Shown here: piece by piece, positions 1-8,500 of the stretch | How the letters are laid out: every line of letters begins with the position of its first letter | Numbering within the stretch: the first letter of the stretch is position 1 | Assembly: GCA_902795745.1 (NCBI GenBank) | Contig: CADBMG010000006.1 | Coordinates: forward strand, 1-11,822 | Reading direction: 5' to 3' | From: an uncultured Pseudomonadota bacterium | Lineage (GTDB): Bacteria; Pseudomonadota; Alphaproteobacteria; RF32; CAG-239 | DNA length: 11,822 nt | Notes under the pieces: model-generated | The model's database searches: none | Told to the model about the DNA's origin: nothing | The model's input: the letters and a program-made list of their open reading frames with translations, nothing else | Program-made: the position numbers and the translations under genes

Positions 1-366
1 CAACAACAGCGATTGAATATTGATGATAAGAATACTTTTTTAATCGGTTTTTCGCAAGGTGCAATGCTCAGTATTTATTGCGCACTCAGTCGTTCATCCT
101 CTCTCGGAGGAGTATTCGTGCTTTCGGGGCTGATTGCCGGAGAAGCAAAATTAGCGCAAAAAATTCACTCTCGTCAGCCACTCTACCTGTTTCACGGTGT
201 TAATGATCTGAAAGTGCAATATAAAACTCTAACTTCTACCGTTGATTGGTTGCATTGTCACAATATTGAGGTGCAAAGTAAAATCTACCACGATTTGGCT
301 CATCGCATAAATGAAGACGAAATAAAATTTATTGCCGCTAAAATTGCCGAATCTGCAAGAAAATAA
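1..366 (+). CDS. Carboxylesterase/phospholipase-family alpha/beta hydrolase, 3' part
   Basis: This is the C-terminal part of a serine hydrolase of the Abhydrolase_2 (carboxylesterase/lysophospholipase) type. The reading frame is open from base 1, so the start lies outside the window; a TTG at base 13 is internal. The whole catalytic triad is visible. The nucleophile elbow GFSQG has its Ser at visible residue 18, the Asp is in HGVNDLKV, and the His is in DLAHRINEDE. Strand-helix spacing after the elbow (AMLSIYCALS, then GVFVLSGLI) is normal for the family. Members hydrolyse short acyl or lysophospholipid esters in the cytoplasm, but the substrate cannot be told from this fragment. It is separated by 116 bases from the secretion operon that follows and is probably unrelated to it. 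I see no GC-rich terminator hairpin after the stop. Confidence 0.85.
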   Translation, partial: QQQRLNIDDKNTFLIGFSQGAMLSIYCALSRSSSLGGVFVLSGLIAGEAKLAQKIHSRQPLYLFHGVNDLKVQYKTLTSTVDWLHCHNIEVQSKIYHDLAHRINEDEIKFIAAKIAESARK

Positions 367-433
367 CATAATAATTTATCTATAAATCAAGCGTAAATTT
401 AACTATATTGTAATATTTATTTTCTAAAATCTG

Positions 434-442
434 TGTTACAAT
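434..442 (+). promoter_or_regulatory. Candidate extended -10 promoter of the VirB6 operon
   Basis: TGTTACAAT matches an extended -10 element (TG-n-TATAAT with five of six core bases). It lies in the AT-rich 116-base gap before gene A. There is no good -35 at 16-18 bases, which extended -10 promoters can tolerate. Transcription would begin near 449, leaving a leader of about 33 bases with an AAGGA ribosome site at 470-474, 8 bases before the ATG at 483. This is the only gap large enough for a promoter until 9066, so the four genes downstream are probably one transcript. AT-rich DNA gives such matches by chance. Confidence 0.35.
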
Positions 443-482
443 AAAGGCAGATTATTGGGATAAATGTGCAAGGACTTGGCAA

Positions 483-1850
483 ATGAATAAGCTTAACTGG
501 AAAAATATATGCAAAATTCTTTGCTTAGTTTTGTGCGCCTGCTTTATGTTGACAGCCTGTGCCGATGAAACCAAAAAAGATGAAATGAGTTTGGTTAACG
601 GTTCGGAAAGTGCAGCACAGGTAACTGCCTCGCACAATGCTTGTTTGAGCGGAGATATACTTCGGGTTATGTATAAAGATATCGGTAATATGACTACTGA
701 CGTCTATAAAACATTAACCTCAGAAAATCTGCTTTCACTGGTTATTTTAGCCTTTACGATTTGGATGGCTTTTCAGATTCTACAACACGTTTCGTCACCA
801 ACGCCGGAATCAAGTGGCGAGTTTTGGACTAAGGTGTTACGAAAAGCTTTTATTTGCACCATTTGCGGCACTCTTGCTTCATCGCCGGAAAATATTTTAT
901 ATGCCGTAAATACCTTTATTTTTCCGATTTATACGACGATTTTAGAGTTTACGGGTTTGATTATGGAACAACTTGGAAAATCGCCGGAAGCGCAAACAGT
1001 GGCAATTGCGCTGCCGGGAGCTTTTCCTGATAGCGGACAACTTTGCGAGGCTTTTGTTCATAGTGTCGGTTCTTGTAATTTTGGCAATTTGCAAAAGATA
1101 CAAATGTCGACGACCTCAGGTTTTCCTACCGAGCCGATGGAAATGATGAGCTGTATGGCGTGTGTTATTAACGACAGATTGGCGATGGGTTATAAGATTG
1201 CCTATTATTTGTTGTCGCTGAAAATTACACTAACAACAGTCGTTGTAGCGGTTATGCTGTTAGTAGCTTTTACGGCAACAAAATGGGGATTTGCGCTATA
1301 TTTGATTGACGGCATATTCCGACTCAACATGATGATTATCATCATGCCGTTTTTGATTATGTTTTATCCTTTTGAACAGACACGAAAATGGTCGATAAAA
1401 GGATTGCAGATTATTCTCAGTTCAGCAGCGATTATGATGTGTTTGGGGCTTGTTGTTTCAATGACAGTATTCGCCATGGAGAAACTGCTGATAGATAAAA
1501 ATGCCCAGATTCCGTACGGTGAATTAGAACAGTATATGGATTTTGGAATTATTGCCATGTCACTGTTGTTTATGAGTTTTGTGGTAAAGCAGGCATGTGA
1601 TCTGGCGGTGCAACTCGCCGGACACGTTACCGGTTACGGTGGGGATAATAAGTTTGCTAAGAACATAACAAATGGTATTAAATGGGTAGGCGGAATAGCG
1701 TTAGGATTGCTTACAGCCGGTGCGTGGGCAGCATGGGGAACGGCCTATCGTTATATTAAGTGGGTGCGCTCAGTTCAGCATGGTGCGGAAAAAATCCGTA
1801 ATAATGTGATGGGCAGAATTAATCATTGGGCAGGACGAGATGAAGAGTGA
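483..1850 (+). CDS. Gene A: VirB6/TrbL-like T4SS membrane protein with lipoprotein signal
   Basis: This is a polytopic inner-membrane protein of 455 residues resembling the VirB6/TrbL family, which forms part of the T4SS inner-membrane channel. The N-terminus is a lipoprotein-type signal: basic residues, a hydrophobic stretch (residues 12-22) and a lipobox LTAC with Cys26. Hydrophobic segments follow at about 83-102, 122-132, 142-162, 238-263, 267-297, 307-332 and 353-368. Two signatures are shared with genes B-D: FTIWMAFQILQHVSS (residues 91-105) and IMPFLIMFYPFEQTR (287-301). The loop between them (165-235) is probably periplasmic and contains C188, C198, C224 and C227. The C-terminal 60 residues are Gly/Ala/Trp-rich, then basic. 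The start is supported by AAGGA 8 bases upstream. Assignment to VirB6 rests on these signatures, topology and the tandem context; residue-level homology was not computed. A lipobox on a polytopic protein is unusual. Confidence 0.8.
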   Translation: MNKLNWKNICKILCLVLCACFMLTACADETKKDEMSLVNGSESAAQVTASHNACLSGDILRVMYKDIGNMTTDVYKTLTSENLLSLVILAFTIWMAFQILQHVSSPTPESSGEFWTKVLRKAFICTICGTLASSPENILYAVNTFIFPIYTTILEFTGLIMEQLGKSPEAQTVAIALPGAFPDSGQLCEAFVHSVGSCNFGNLQKIQMSTTSGFPTEPMEMMSCMACVINDRLAMGYKIAYYLLSLKITLTTVVVAVMLLVAFTATKWGFALYLIDGIFRLNMMIIIMPFLIMFYPFEQTRKWSIKGLQIILSSAAIMMCLGLVVSMTVFAMEKLLIDKNAQIPYGELEQYMDFGIIAMSLLFMSFVVKQACDLAVQLAGHVTGYGGDNKFAKNITNGIKWVGGIALGLLTAGAWAAWGTAYRYIKWVRSVQHGAEKIRNNVMGRINHWAGRDEE

Positions 1851-1858
1851 GGTGCACG

Positions 1859-2620
1859 ATGATTAATTGGATAAAAAAAGAGTTAAACGGATTCTCGCTT
1901 TTCCATTGCCTCGTATTAGCAATGATGATAATTTGTCATTCGTCTTTATCATTTGCAGATTTTGACGATATACCGAGCGGAGTTAACGGTGCAGATTTGG
2001 ATTTCTACTATAATGAAAATACTAATTCATACGATGTACCCAATAAAAAAGCTTCAGGTCCGGATATGGATTTTTATTACGATGCCAAGACCAATTCCTA
2101 TCTTGTTGAAACTAATTTGGATGCCGTACCCAAAGATAAACCTGACTGCTCTTTTACCAGTATAAAAAAGCAATATCTTAGTGATGAAAGTAAAAGTTAC
2201 TGTTGGTATTGCAATATTGTCAGTACTATGACCAATGCTTATTTGAGTGCGGTTGCTGAGATAATGAACATTTTAGTAACTATGGGAAAATTAATCTTAC
2301 GTTATGGCTTTTTGATTTGGTTAGCTTATTATGTTTTGCAACAGGTTAGCTCGCTTGCACCGGTTAAACCGTCCAAAATGCTGCAAGAAATTTTATTGAT
2401 GGGCTTTAAGGTGGCAGTGGCAACCATTGCCGTGACACAGGGTATTGGAATTTTAACACACTATTTTCTTGATCCGGTTATGATGCTCGGTATTGATTTT
2501 GGCGAATCAATGCTCAACGGTGTGATGGAGATGAATATTACGAGTGATAATTTGCCTGATTATAGCGCAGATTTAAGTGGTAATTTTTCCGGCAGTGGTA
2601 CCGGAGGAGGTCCGCAATGA
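1859..2620 (+). CDS. Gene B: N-terminal half of a VirB6-like domain, secreted N-terminus
   Basis: 253 residues. I choose the ATG at 1859 over the in-frame GTG at 1847 because GAGG at 1849-1852 is 6 bases from the ATG. The protein has a signal peptide (hydrophobic core 13-30, likely cleavage after SFA, residue 33) and two copies of an aromatic repeat (45-60 and 68-83). A Cys cluster (C97, C115, C118) precedes two hydrophobic helices, about 141-163 and 178-200. The segment GFLIWLAYYVLQQVSS (150-165) followed by MLQEILLMGFKVAVA and the later PVMMLGIDFGESMLNG closely parallels gene D residues 427-496 (GFLIWMLIYVLRQITS, MLKGILFQGFRVAVV, PIMETGLSFGQSLN). The protein then ends in a Gly/Ser tail where gene D continues into its remaining helices. 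It thus looks like the front half of a VirB6 domain, with the rear half in gene C. The stop overlaps the next start (ATGA). Confidence 0.78.
   Translation: MINWIKKELNGFSLFHCLVLAMMIICHSSLSFADFDDIPSGVNGADLDFYYNENTNSYDVPNKKASGPDMDFYYDAKTNSYLVETNLDAVPKDKPDCSFTSIKKQYLSDESKSYCWYCNIVSTMTNAYLSAVAEIMNILVTMGKLILRYGFLIWLAYYVLQQVSSLAPVKPSKMLQEILLMGFKVAVATIAVTQGIGILTHYFLDPVMMLGIDFGESMLNGVMEMNITSDNLPDYSADLSGNFSGSGTGGGPQ
1991..2107 (+). repeat. Two-copy protein repeat DxDFYYxxxTNSYxV in gene B
   Basis: Residues 45-60 and 68-83 of gene B are two copies of a 16-residue unit with a 23-residue period and consensus D-(L/M)-D-F-Y-Y-x-x-x-T-N-S-Y-x-V. The DNA copies differ at many third positions (for example TTCTACTAT against TTTTATTAC), so the protein sequence has been kept while the DNA drifted. 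The repeat sits just after the predicted signal peptide, hence on the periplasmic side. Its function is unknown. Confidence 0.8.
2603..2610 (+). promoter_or_regulatory. Strong Shine-Dalgarno inside gene B that sets the start of gene C
   Basis: GGAGGAGG ends 6 bases before the ATG at 2617 and doubles as the Gly-rich end of gene B. The alternative ATG at 2788, which would start just before the hydrophobic segment, has no ribosome site. The site therefore supports the longer gene C product with its N-terminal extension. The stop and start overlap as ATGA, suggesting translational coupling of the two VirB6 halves. Confidence 0.75.
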
Positions 2621-5568
2621 TTAGGTTATTGAAGATAGTTTTTAAAAACGTCGTTGCGGGCGTTAGCAAAGTGCTCCTTCGAAGACAAATGAAAATGTCA
2701 ATGCTGATGCCTAAAGAGCAATCTCAAAAAGACAAAGGTAATTTAGCTGATTGTTGCGATGCTATGTTACTTACAATAACTCATGTAATGAAGGATTTTT
2801 CTCGCTTATGTACAATCCTTACAATGTTCTTTATCCTCTGTTCAATATTTGTTAAGCCGGCAGAGGCAAAAAACCGTTATCGTGCATCAGATGTAATGAT
2901 GGTGGCAACAGTTCTGTGGCACGAAGCCGGCGGACAAGGCGAAAAAGAGATGCACAAGGTAGCAAATGTCATTATCAATCGCTACAGTAAATTTGCCGGT
3001 CACAGCAAAGATGGATATGAGCTTGAAATTGGCGATATTTTGACCAAATCGGCAGCATTTTCTTTCAGTTCGGCTTATTTAACGTCAAGAATGACGGATA
3101 GTGATTTGGAAAGATTTATTGTTAATTCACGTACCGGACAATCTCAATTGGGCGGCGCAGCATGGCAAACGGCAAAAAAACTTGCACAACAAGCATTATC
3201 AGGTCAGCTTCAAGATTTAACACACGGTGCAACTCACTTTCAAGTCTGTAATTTGAGCAAAAACGGCGGCTACTGGGGATCTATGTGGAGAGCCGGAAAA
3301 AATGCCTATGCCATCAGGGAAATTTCGACTTCCGGCGGTCACTGCTATTATCGCAACATCAGCGACGGTTCAATGAAAGTTAACGGTCACGTGTTTTTAG
3401 ATAAAGGTTGGGATGCTGCTTACAGTACCGGACAGAAGAAAATAACCGTTTATCAAGGTGGCGGAACGGGAGAAGGTATGGGTAAAGGCAGTGATACCTA
3501 TCAAGGAACTTACGGTGAGTATTATCGCAAACTTGGTTTGCGTCCGGGTGAAGCTTTGAACGGTGCGCCGATTGGGAGCGGAGGAGGTAATTACGGGCAA
3601 TATGATCCCGGTAGTGGTACTGGTTACAGTAATAACACCGGTACGTATTCCGGTGCCATAGGAGGAAATTACAGCTCCGGAGCCAAAGGAGTAAATCCAT
3701 CAATTTCCGGTTTAGTGTTATCCGACGAAGAATATGTAGAATACTGCAAATCGGCTAAAACCGAAACCGACGGCTCGACCACACCTCCTAATCTATTTAA
3801 CACGCAAATACTGGTGCGGATGAAGCATATGATGGAAAAAATCTATCAATCGCTTGGTCAGTTATACGCCTTGGGACAAAGTCTGATGTGTTATGCAACT
3901 CACACCGCCCCTCTTAATAATGTTTTGTTCCACATGGTTAATATTCCGTATTGGCTTGGTGGATTTGCAATTTACATAACAGCCTTTTTCATCACGGTCA
4001 GTATCGGGCTGTATTTTGTGGATGTAGTGTTTAAAATCGGATTTGCCTTGATGATGTTGCCGATTAGTATTGCTTTGTGGCCGTTTGAGCCTACACGCGG
4101 TAAGTTGAGTGAAAACTTTTCGATTATCATTCGCAATTCAATGTTATTTGCTCTTGTGGGGATTGGTATATCTTTTGCTATTATTCTTATTCAGAATGGC
4201 GTGTTGCAAGGTATTAATGAGATAAAGTTTAATCATGCGTTGCAAAATGCCAATACGGCGGAAATTGCTAAAATGTTTGAGCTTAGCGGTATCCATATTT
4301 TGATTATTTTGTTCTGTTTGATATACGGTTACAAGATTATCGGAGCCAGCGTTGAAAATTATTTGGATCGCATTTTTCCGGATAATCTCTTCGGTGGCGA
4401 CAGCACTATGCATGAAAACGGTGTTCAATTTTTCGGCAACATGGCAACACATACGGTTTTGCCGGTGGCTTCTATCGGTGTAGATATTGTGCGTAACCAA
4501 GCAAGCCGCGGTTTGACAGCACTAGGTAATGGTTTGCAGGGAGCCGGACAATATTTAAGTAAACCTCGACAATTTAATCCGGAAACACCGACGGCAGATG
4601 AGGGTAGCGGACCATCAGATGAATCAACCGGTACATCGCGTCGCAGTTACGGTAACGACGAGGGTGAGGCAGATAATGATTTCGAGTTGCCGATTAATCC
4701 TGATGACGGAGGAGATGACGATAATGGAGAAATCCCTATGGATGATGCCGAGAAAAAACGCCAAAAAGGTAAGAAAAACTATGAACAAAAGTTGAATAAA
4801 GATAAAAAACAAAAACCTAAAACATTGGCAGATAAGAAAAAGGAAAATCAGCAAGTTCACCGTCAGACTGGTTTGCAAAACCCGACAGCAGAGCAGGCAA
4901 ATCCGGTTAAACCAACGACGGAGGCACCGCAACAAGCTGCATCTCAGCAACCGAATAGCTCAAATTTGCAAGGACAGCAAACACCGCAAAGCAATGGTTC
5001 AATTTGGGATTCGATTAAGCAGGGAGCAAAGGAGGGAGCGCAAACTTATGATCAAGGTATTTCACTCTCTCCGGGGAATATTTTGAAAGGTGCATTTAGA
5101 TTAACCGGTGCGGTTGTAGCTGCTCCGCTCAATAAGAAAACATATACACAGTTGTGGAATTTACCGGAGATTTTATCACAGCAAAAAGAGAATTACGAAA
5201 AGCAACAAAGAGACGAAGAAAAAGCATTTTTGGCGGCACATCCGGATGCAACACCGGAACAATTGGAAATTTTGCGTAAACAGCGTAAAAAGGAACGTCG
5301 TCGTATAATTTTGCAAAATGGTTCTCGGTTGGTTGTACGCAGCGGTATCCGTACGGTGGCTGATACAGCAGGGGAAACCTTAAAAGTCAGCGGATCGTTT
5401 CTGACATCGCTCGGAGCAAAAATCAAGCCAAGCAAGCCTAATGGTAATTTCTGGGCTGATTATTTGGATGAACAAGAATATAGAAAAATTAAAGAAGATA
5501 AAGAAGAAAATGAGCGTAAAAAACGCGAGGCGGGATATGCAGAAGATTTTGTAGATAGGGGCAAATGA
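2617..5568 (+). CDS. Gene C: SleB-type cell-wall hydrolase fused to the C-terminal half of VirB6
   Basis: 983 residues. Domains in order: a basic N-terminal extension (1-60); a signal or anchor segment (about 64-84, ending PAEA); a SleB/CwlJ-type hydrolase domain (about 92-247); a Gly/Ser/Tyr linker (280-360); VirB6-like helices at about 442-468, 472-490, 508-528 and 559-577; then a long soluble tail. The hydrolase shows LWHEAGGQGEKEMHKVANVIINR-type sequence with the expected catalytic Glu103, and HGATHFQ near 203-209. SleB-family enzymes cleave peptidoglycan glycan strands. The VirB6 part has LPISIALWPFEPTR (481-494), matching the PFEQTR motif of gene A, and YALGQSLMCYA (417-427), matching MSLGKYGMCIA in gene D. 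It lacks the first two helices, which gene B supplies. The tail has an acidic stretch (661-711), a Lys-rich stretch (713-743), a Gln/Pro/Asn-rich disordered region (745-795) and a charged, probably helical end (850-983). The role as a wall-cutting T4SS component is inferred. Confidence 0.82.
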   Translation: MIRLLKIVFKNVVAGVSKVLLRRQMKMSMLMPKEQSQKDKGNLADCCDAMLLTITHVMKDFSRLCTILTMFFILCSIFVKPAEAKNRYRASDVMMVATVLWHEAGGQGEKEMHKVANVIINRYSKFAGHSKDGYELEIGDILTKSAAFSFSSAYLTSRMTDSDLERFIVNSRTGQSQLGGAAWQTAKKLAQQALSGQLQDLTHGATHFQVCNLSKNGGYWGSMWRAGKNAYAIREISTSGGHCYYRNISDGSMKVNGHVFLDKGWDAAYSTGQKKITVYQGGGTGEGMGKGSDTYQGTYGEYYRKLGLRPGEALNGAPIGSGGGNYGQYDPGSGTGYSNNTGTYSGAIGGNYSSGAKGVNPSISGLVLSDEEYVEYCKSAKTETDGSTTPPNLFNTQILVRMKHMMEKIYQSLGQLYALGQSLMCYATHTAPLNNVLFHMVNIPYWLGGFAIYITAFFITVSIGLYFVDVVFKIGFALMMLPISIALWPFEPTRGKLSENFSIIIRNSMLFALVGIGISFAIILIQNGVLQGINEIKFNHALQNANTAEIAKMFELSGIHILIILFCLIYGYKIIGASVENYLDRIFPDNLFGGDSTMHENGVQFFGNMATHTVLPVASIGVDIVRNQASRGLTALGNGLQGAGQYLSKPRQFNPETPTADEGSGPSDESTGTSRRSYGNDEGEADNDFELPINPDDGGDDDNGEIPMDDAEKKRQKGKKNYEQKLNKDKKQKPKTLADKKKENQQVHRQTGLQNPTAEQANPVKPTTEAPQQAASQQPNSSNLQGQQTPQSNGSIWDSIKQGAKEGAQTYDQGISLSPGNILKGAFRLTGAVVAAPLNKKTYTQLWNLPEILSQQKENYEKQQRDEEKAFLAAHPDATPEQLEILRKQRKKERRRIILQNGSRLVVRSGIRTVADTAGETLKVSGSFLTSLGAKIKPSKPNGNFWADYLDEQEYRKIKEDKEENERKKREAGYAEDFVDRGK

Positions 5569-8500
5569 TGGTGAAGTTGTGGAAGAAATTGTTTAACGTA
5601 TTTTCATACTTGATACAATCAAGGATGTCTGTACGTCGTGCGGTCGGATTATTTTGCCTTGCAAGAAAAAATGCATTGATGAAATACGATAAAAATACGT
5701 CATTCTCGGGTTTGTCGCAAATAAAAAGAGGATTCTCTAAAATTATACGTTTGTGCGCAATCATTATGTTAATTACGCTTGCAGATGTTTTTAATACCCA
5801 ACCTTTATATGCGGCTGTGTCATCTGAAAATCAACAGTGTGATAACAGTTGTGCTGCAGCCCAAGCTTGTGCTCCGAAAAAAAACGGATCTACTTATGTA
5901 TATACGGCATCAGCGGAAAATAACGGTAAATGTATTAAAGATAAAACAGCGGACGGATGTTATGATTCCAATCCAACCAGCTGCTCTGGTTCGTACAGCA
6001 GTGTTGGCTGGCGTATGAGAAAAAATAAAAAAGGTGAAACATATAAAGGCAATCACTTGGGCAGCGATATAGGAAGTAAAGCATGCGGTAAGGATAAGGA
6101 TAAAATTCAAGTATACGCACCGGCAGACGGAAAGGTTGTGTGGACGGGTATTGCCGGTAACAGCGGCCGCACTATTGTAATGGAACATGATAGGAAATGC
6201 GGAGGCAGTTCAGGTGGTAAAGGTGGAAAATATAAAACTATTTTTCGTCACTTAATTGAACATGTTCCGCAAGGTACGGCGGTAAAAAAAGGAGATCCTG
6301 TTGGAGTTGAAGGCGGTTCCAACTGTTATGACCGACATGCAGGTGCAGCTTGCCTTTGCGACAATGAGGCACAGGCATCTCATCCTAATTATACCCGTGC
6401 CGGATGCAGTAGAGCAAAAGCATATGCAATTCATTTACACATTGAAGTTATCAATAGTGCTTTCGGAGGCACAAAAGACGGAAATACTTCCGTTGCCGGT
6501 GAGTTGAATAATGTTTTGGCTCCTTACTGCGGAGGGATTCAGGCTCTTTGCGGTGGTTGTGCCGTAGATTTAAGTTCGTGTAGCGGTTCACAAGGAGATG
6601 CTTTTGATGGAACACATGCTACAATCGGCACAATGTCTGGAGGTAGTAGTGGTGATTATTCCGGTAGTTACGGCAGTGTGGGCGGTGGTTCCGGCAGCAG
6701 CACTTGCCGATTCGGTGATTATTTGAACTCGGAAAATTGTACTTTCTGCGAATTGTTCAAAAAACTCTTCAATGCAGCCAGTCTTATTGCCAGATCTGCC
6801 AATACTAATTTCTCAGGTCCGACTAAAACATTGGTAACTATCGGCTTTTTAATTTGGATGTTGATATATGTTTTAAGACAGATCACTTCTTTTTCACAAA
6901 TTTCAACCGGCGAAATGCTTAAAGGAATTTTGTTCCAAGGTTTTCGTGTGGCGGTAGTTTTGATTTTATTGGGCGGTGCCATTTATGAAGTGATGGATAT
7001 GACGATTAATCCGATTATGGAAACTGGACTTTCCTTCGGGCAAAGTTTAAACAAAAGTTCAAGTTGTGACTATTCTGCACCATATATGCAAAACATTATC
7101 GGATATGATGAAACCACCGGTTATCCTAAACCTAATGATGGTTCATCAAGTGAAGTAGGTGGTCTTTCCAAGCACATGGGTGAGCAAATAATTTGCAGCT
7201 TGAAAAACTTGGAAGATTCTACCGGATTTTTAATGTCTCTCGGCAAATATGGTATGTGTATTGCTTGGGATCCGCATTACTGGATACATAAAGACTTTAT
7301 GCCGAATTTGATTTATTTTTCAACCGGTGCCTTATTATGGCTTGCCGGAATATTGCTGCTTTTATCTTTTCCTTGGTGCTTGGTTGATTGCATTTTGCAG
7401 CTTTGTATTGCCGTGGCTCTTATTCCGTGTGCAGTAGGAGCATATGCATTTAAAATAACCTCACAATATTTGAAGATGATTTGGAATATGTTTATGAATG
7501 CCGTATTTAATTTTGTGTTTATGGCAATTATAGTCTACATTATTAATCAGCACCTACGTACATGGATAGGAATAGAAATTCCAGAAGGAATGAATCCGGC
7601 TGATGAAATATATATTACTTCTACTACGGCACAAGGTTTAGCTTGGTGGGGAGTAGGGTTCTTCAAAATATTACTTATATGTATTTTCTGCTGGACATTT
7701 TTTGATGAAGCAGGAAGTATGGCTAACGAGTTTGCCAAAGGTATGTATTTAGGTAATATCGGCGGTAAGGTTGGCGGAACAGTGAGTTCATCGGTTAGTA
7801 AGGTAGGACTTGGGGTTGGAGCTGCTGCAGGAACAGCGGCATTAGGTACGGCTTCTGCTATCGGACATGGTATAAACGAGGCAGTCGGTGACGAATTCCG
7901 CAACGGCGTAAATTGGGCTAAGGGCGGTATTTTGCGTGCTATGCCGGGAAGCCAAACATATACCAATCCGGACGGTTCACAGTCTGTAACAAAATCATTC
8001 AACTTTATGGGACGACGTTATACACGCACAATTACTCGTGATGCATCAGGTAATTATACACAAGAAAAGGAGTCTCATCGCCGCACCAATTACGAAAAAT
8101 ACTTCAAACAAACTCGCGATGAAAACGGCAACGTGCAATATCGTGAGCGTCGTAGTTTTCTGGGTATGCACTTAGGTATGACTAAAGAAATGGAATCTCA
8201 CGTTGACGACGAAACCGGTAATATTGTTTGGGAATCAAAAGATAAAAACGGTCGTCAACGCCGAATAGTTACCGATGCCAACGGTAATGTCTTAAACTTT
8301 AATACTCATTCGGAAAGAGCTGATAGTCCTGATCGTACGGCACGGCGTTCAGCTGGTTATCAGTCAGCCGATAAAGGAGGATTCCGTACTAGAGAATTGA
8401 CCGATGAAAACGGTAATGTAATTGGAAAAGAATTTGACTATAACAGTGCCGAAGCCAATAGTTTGGTTGAAAAGGATGGTACGGCAAATATGGATGCAAT

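Noticed and set aside
367..433. Possible -35 TTGTAA at 408-413 for the operon promoter
   Set aside because: The spacing to the -10 is 23 bases, too long for a standard promoter.
3380..3703. Open frame of about 107 codons on the minus strand inside gene C
   Set aside because: It shadows the Gly/Ser/Tyr linker of gene C; its His/Tyr/Arg-rich product has no recognisable pattern.
7547..8002. Open frame of 151 codons on the minus strand inside gene D
   Set aside because: It lies wholly within a well-supported gene, has no ribosome site, and its Pro/Ala-rich product mirrors the Gly/Ala-rich coding strand.
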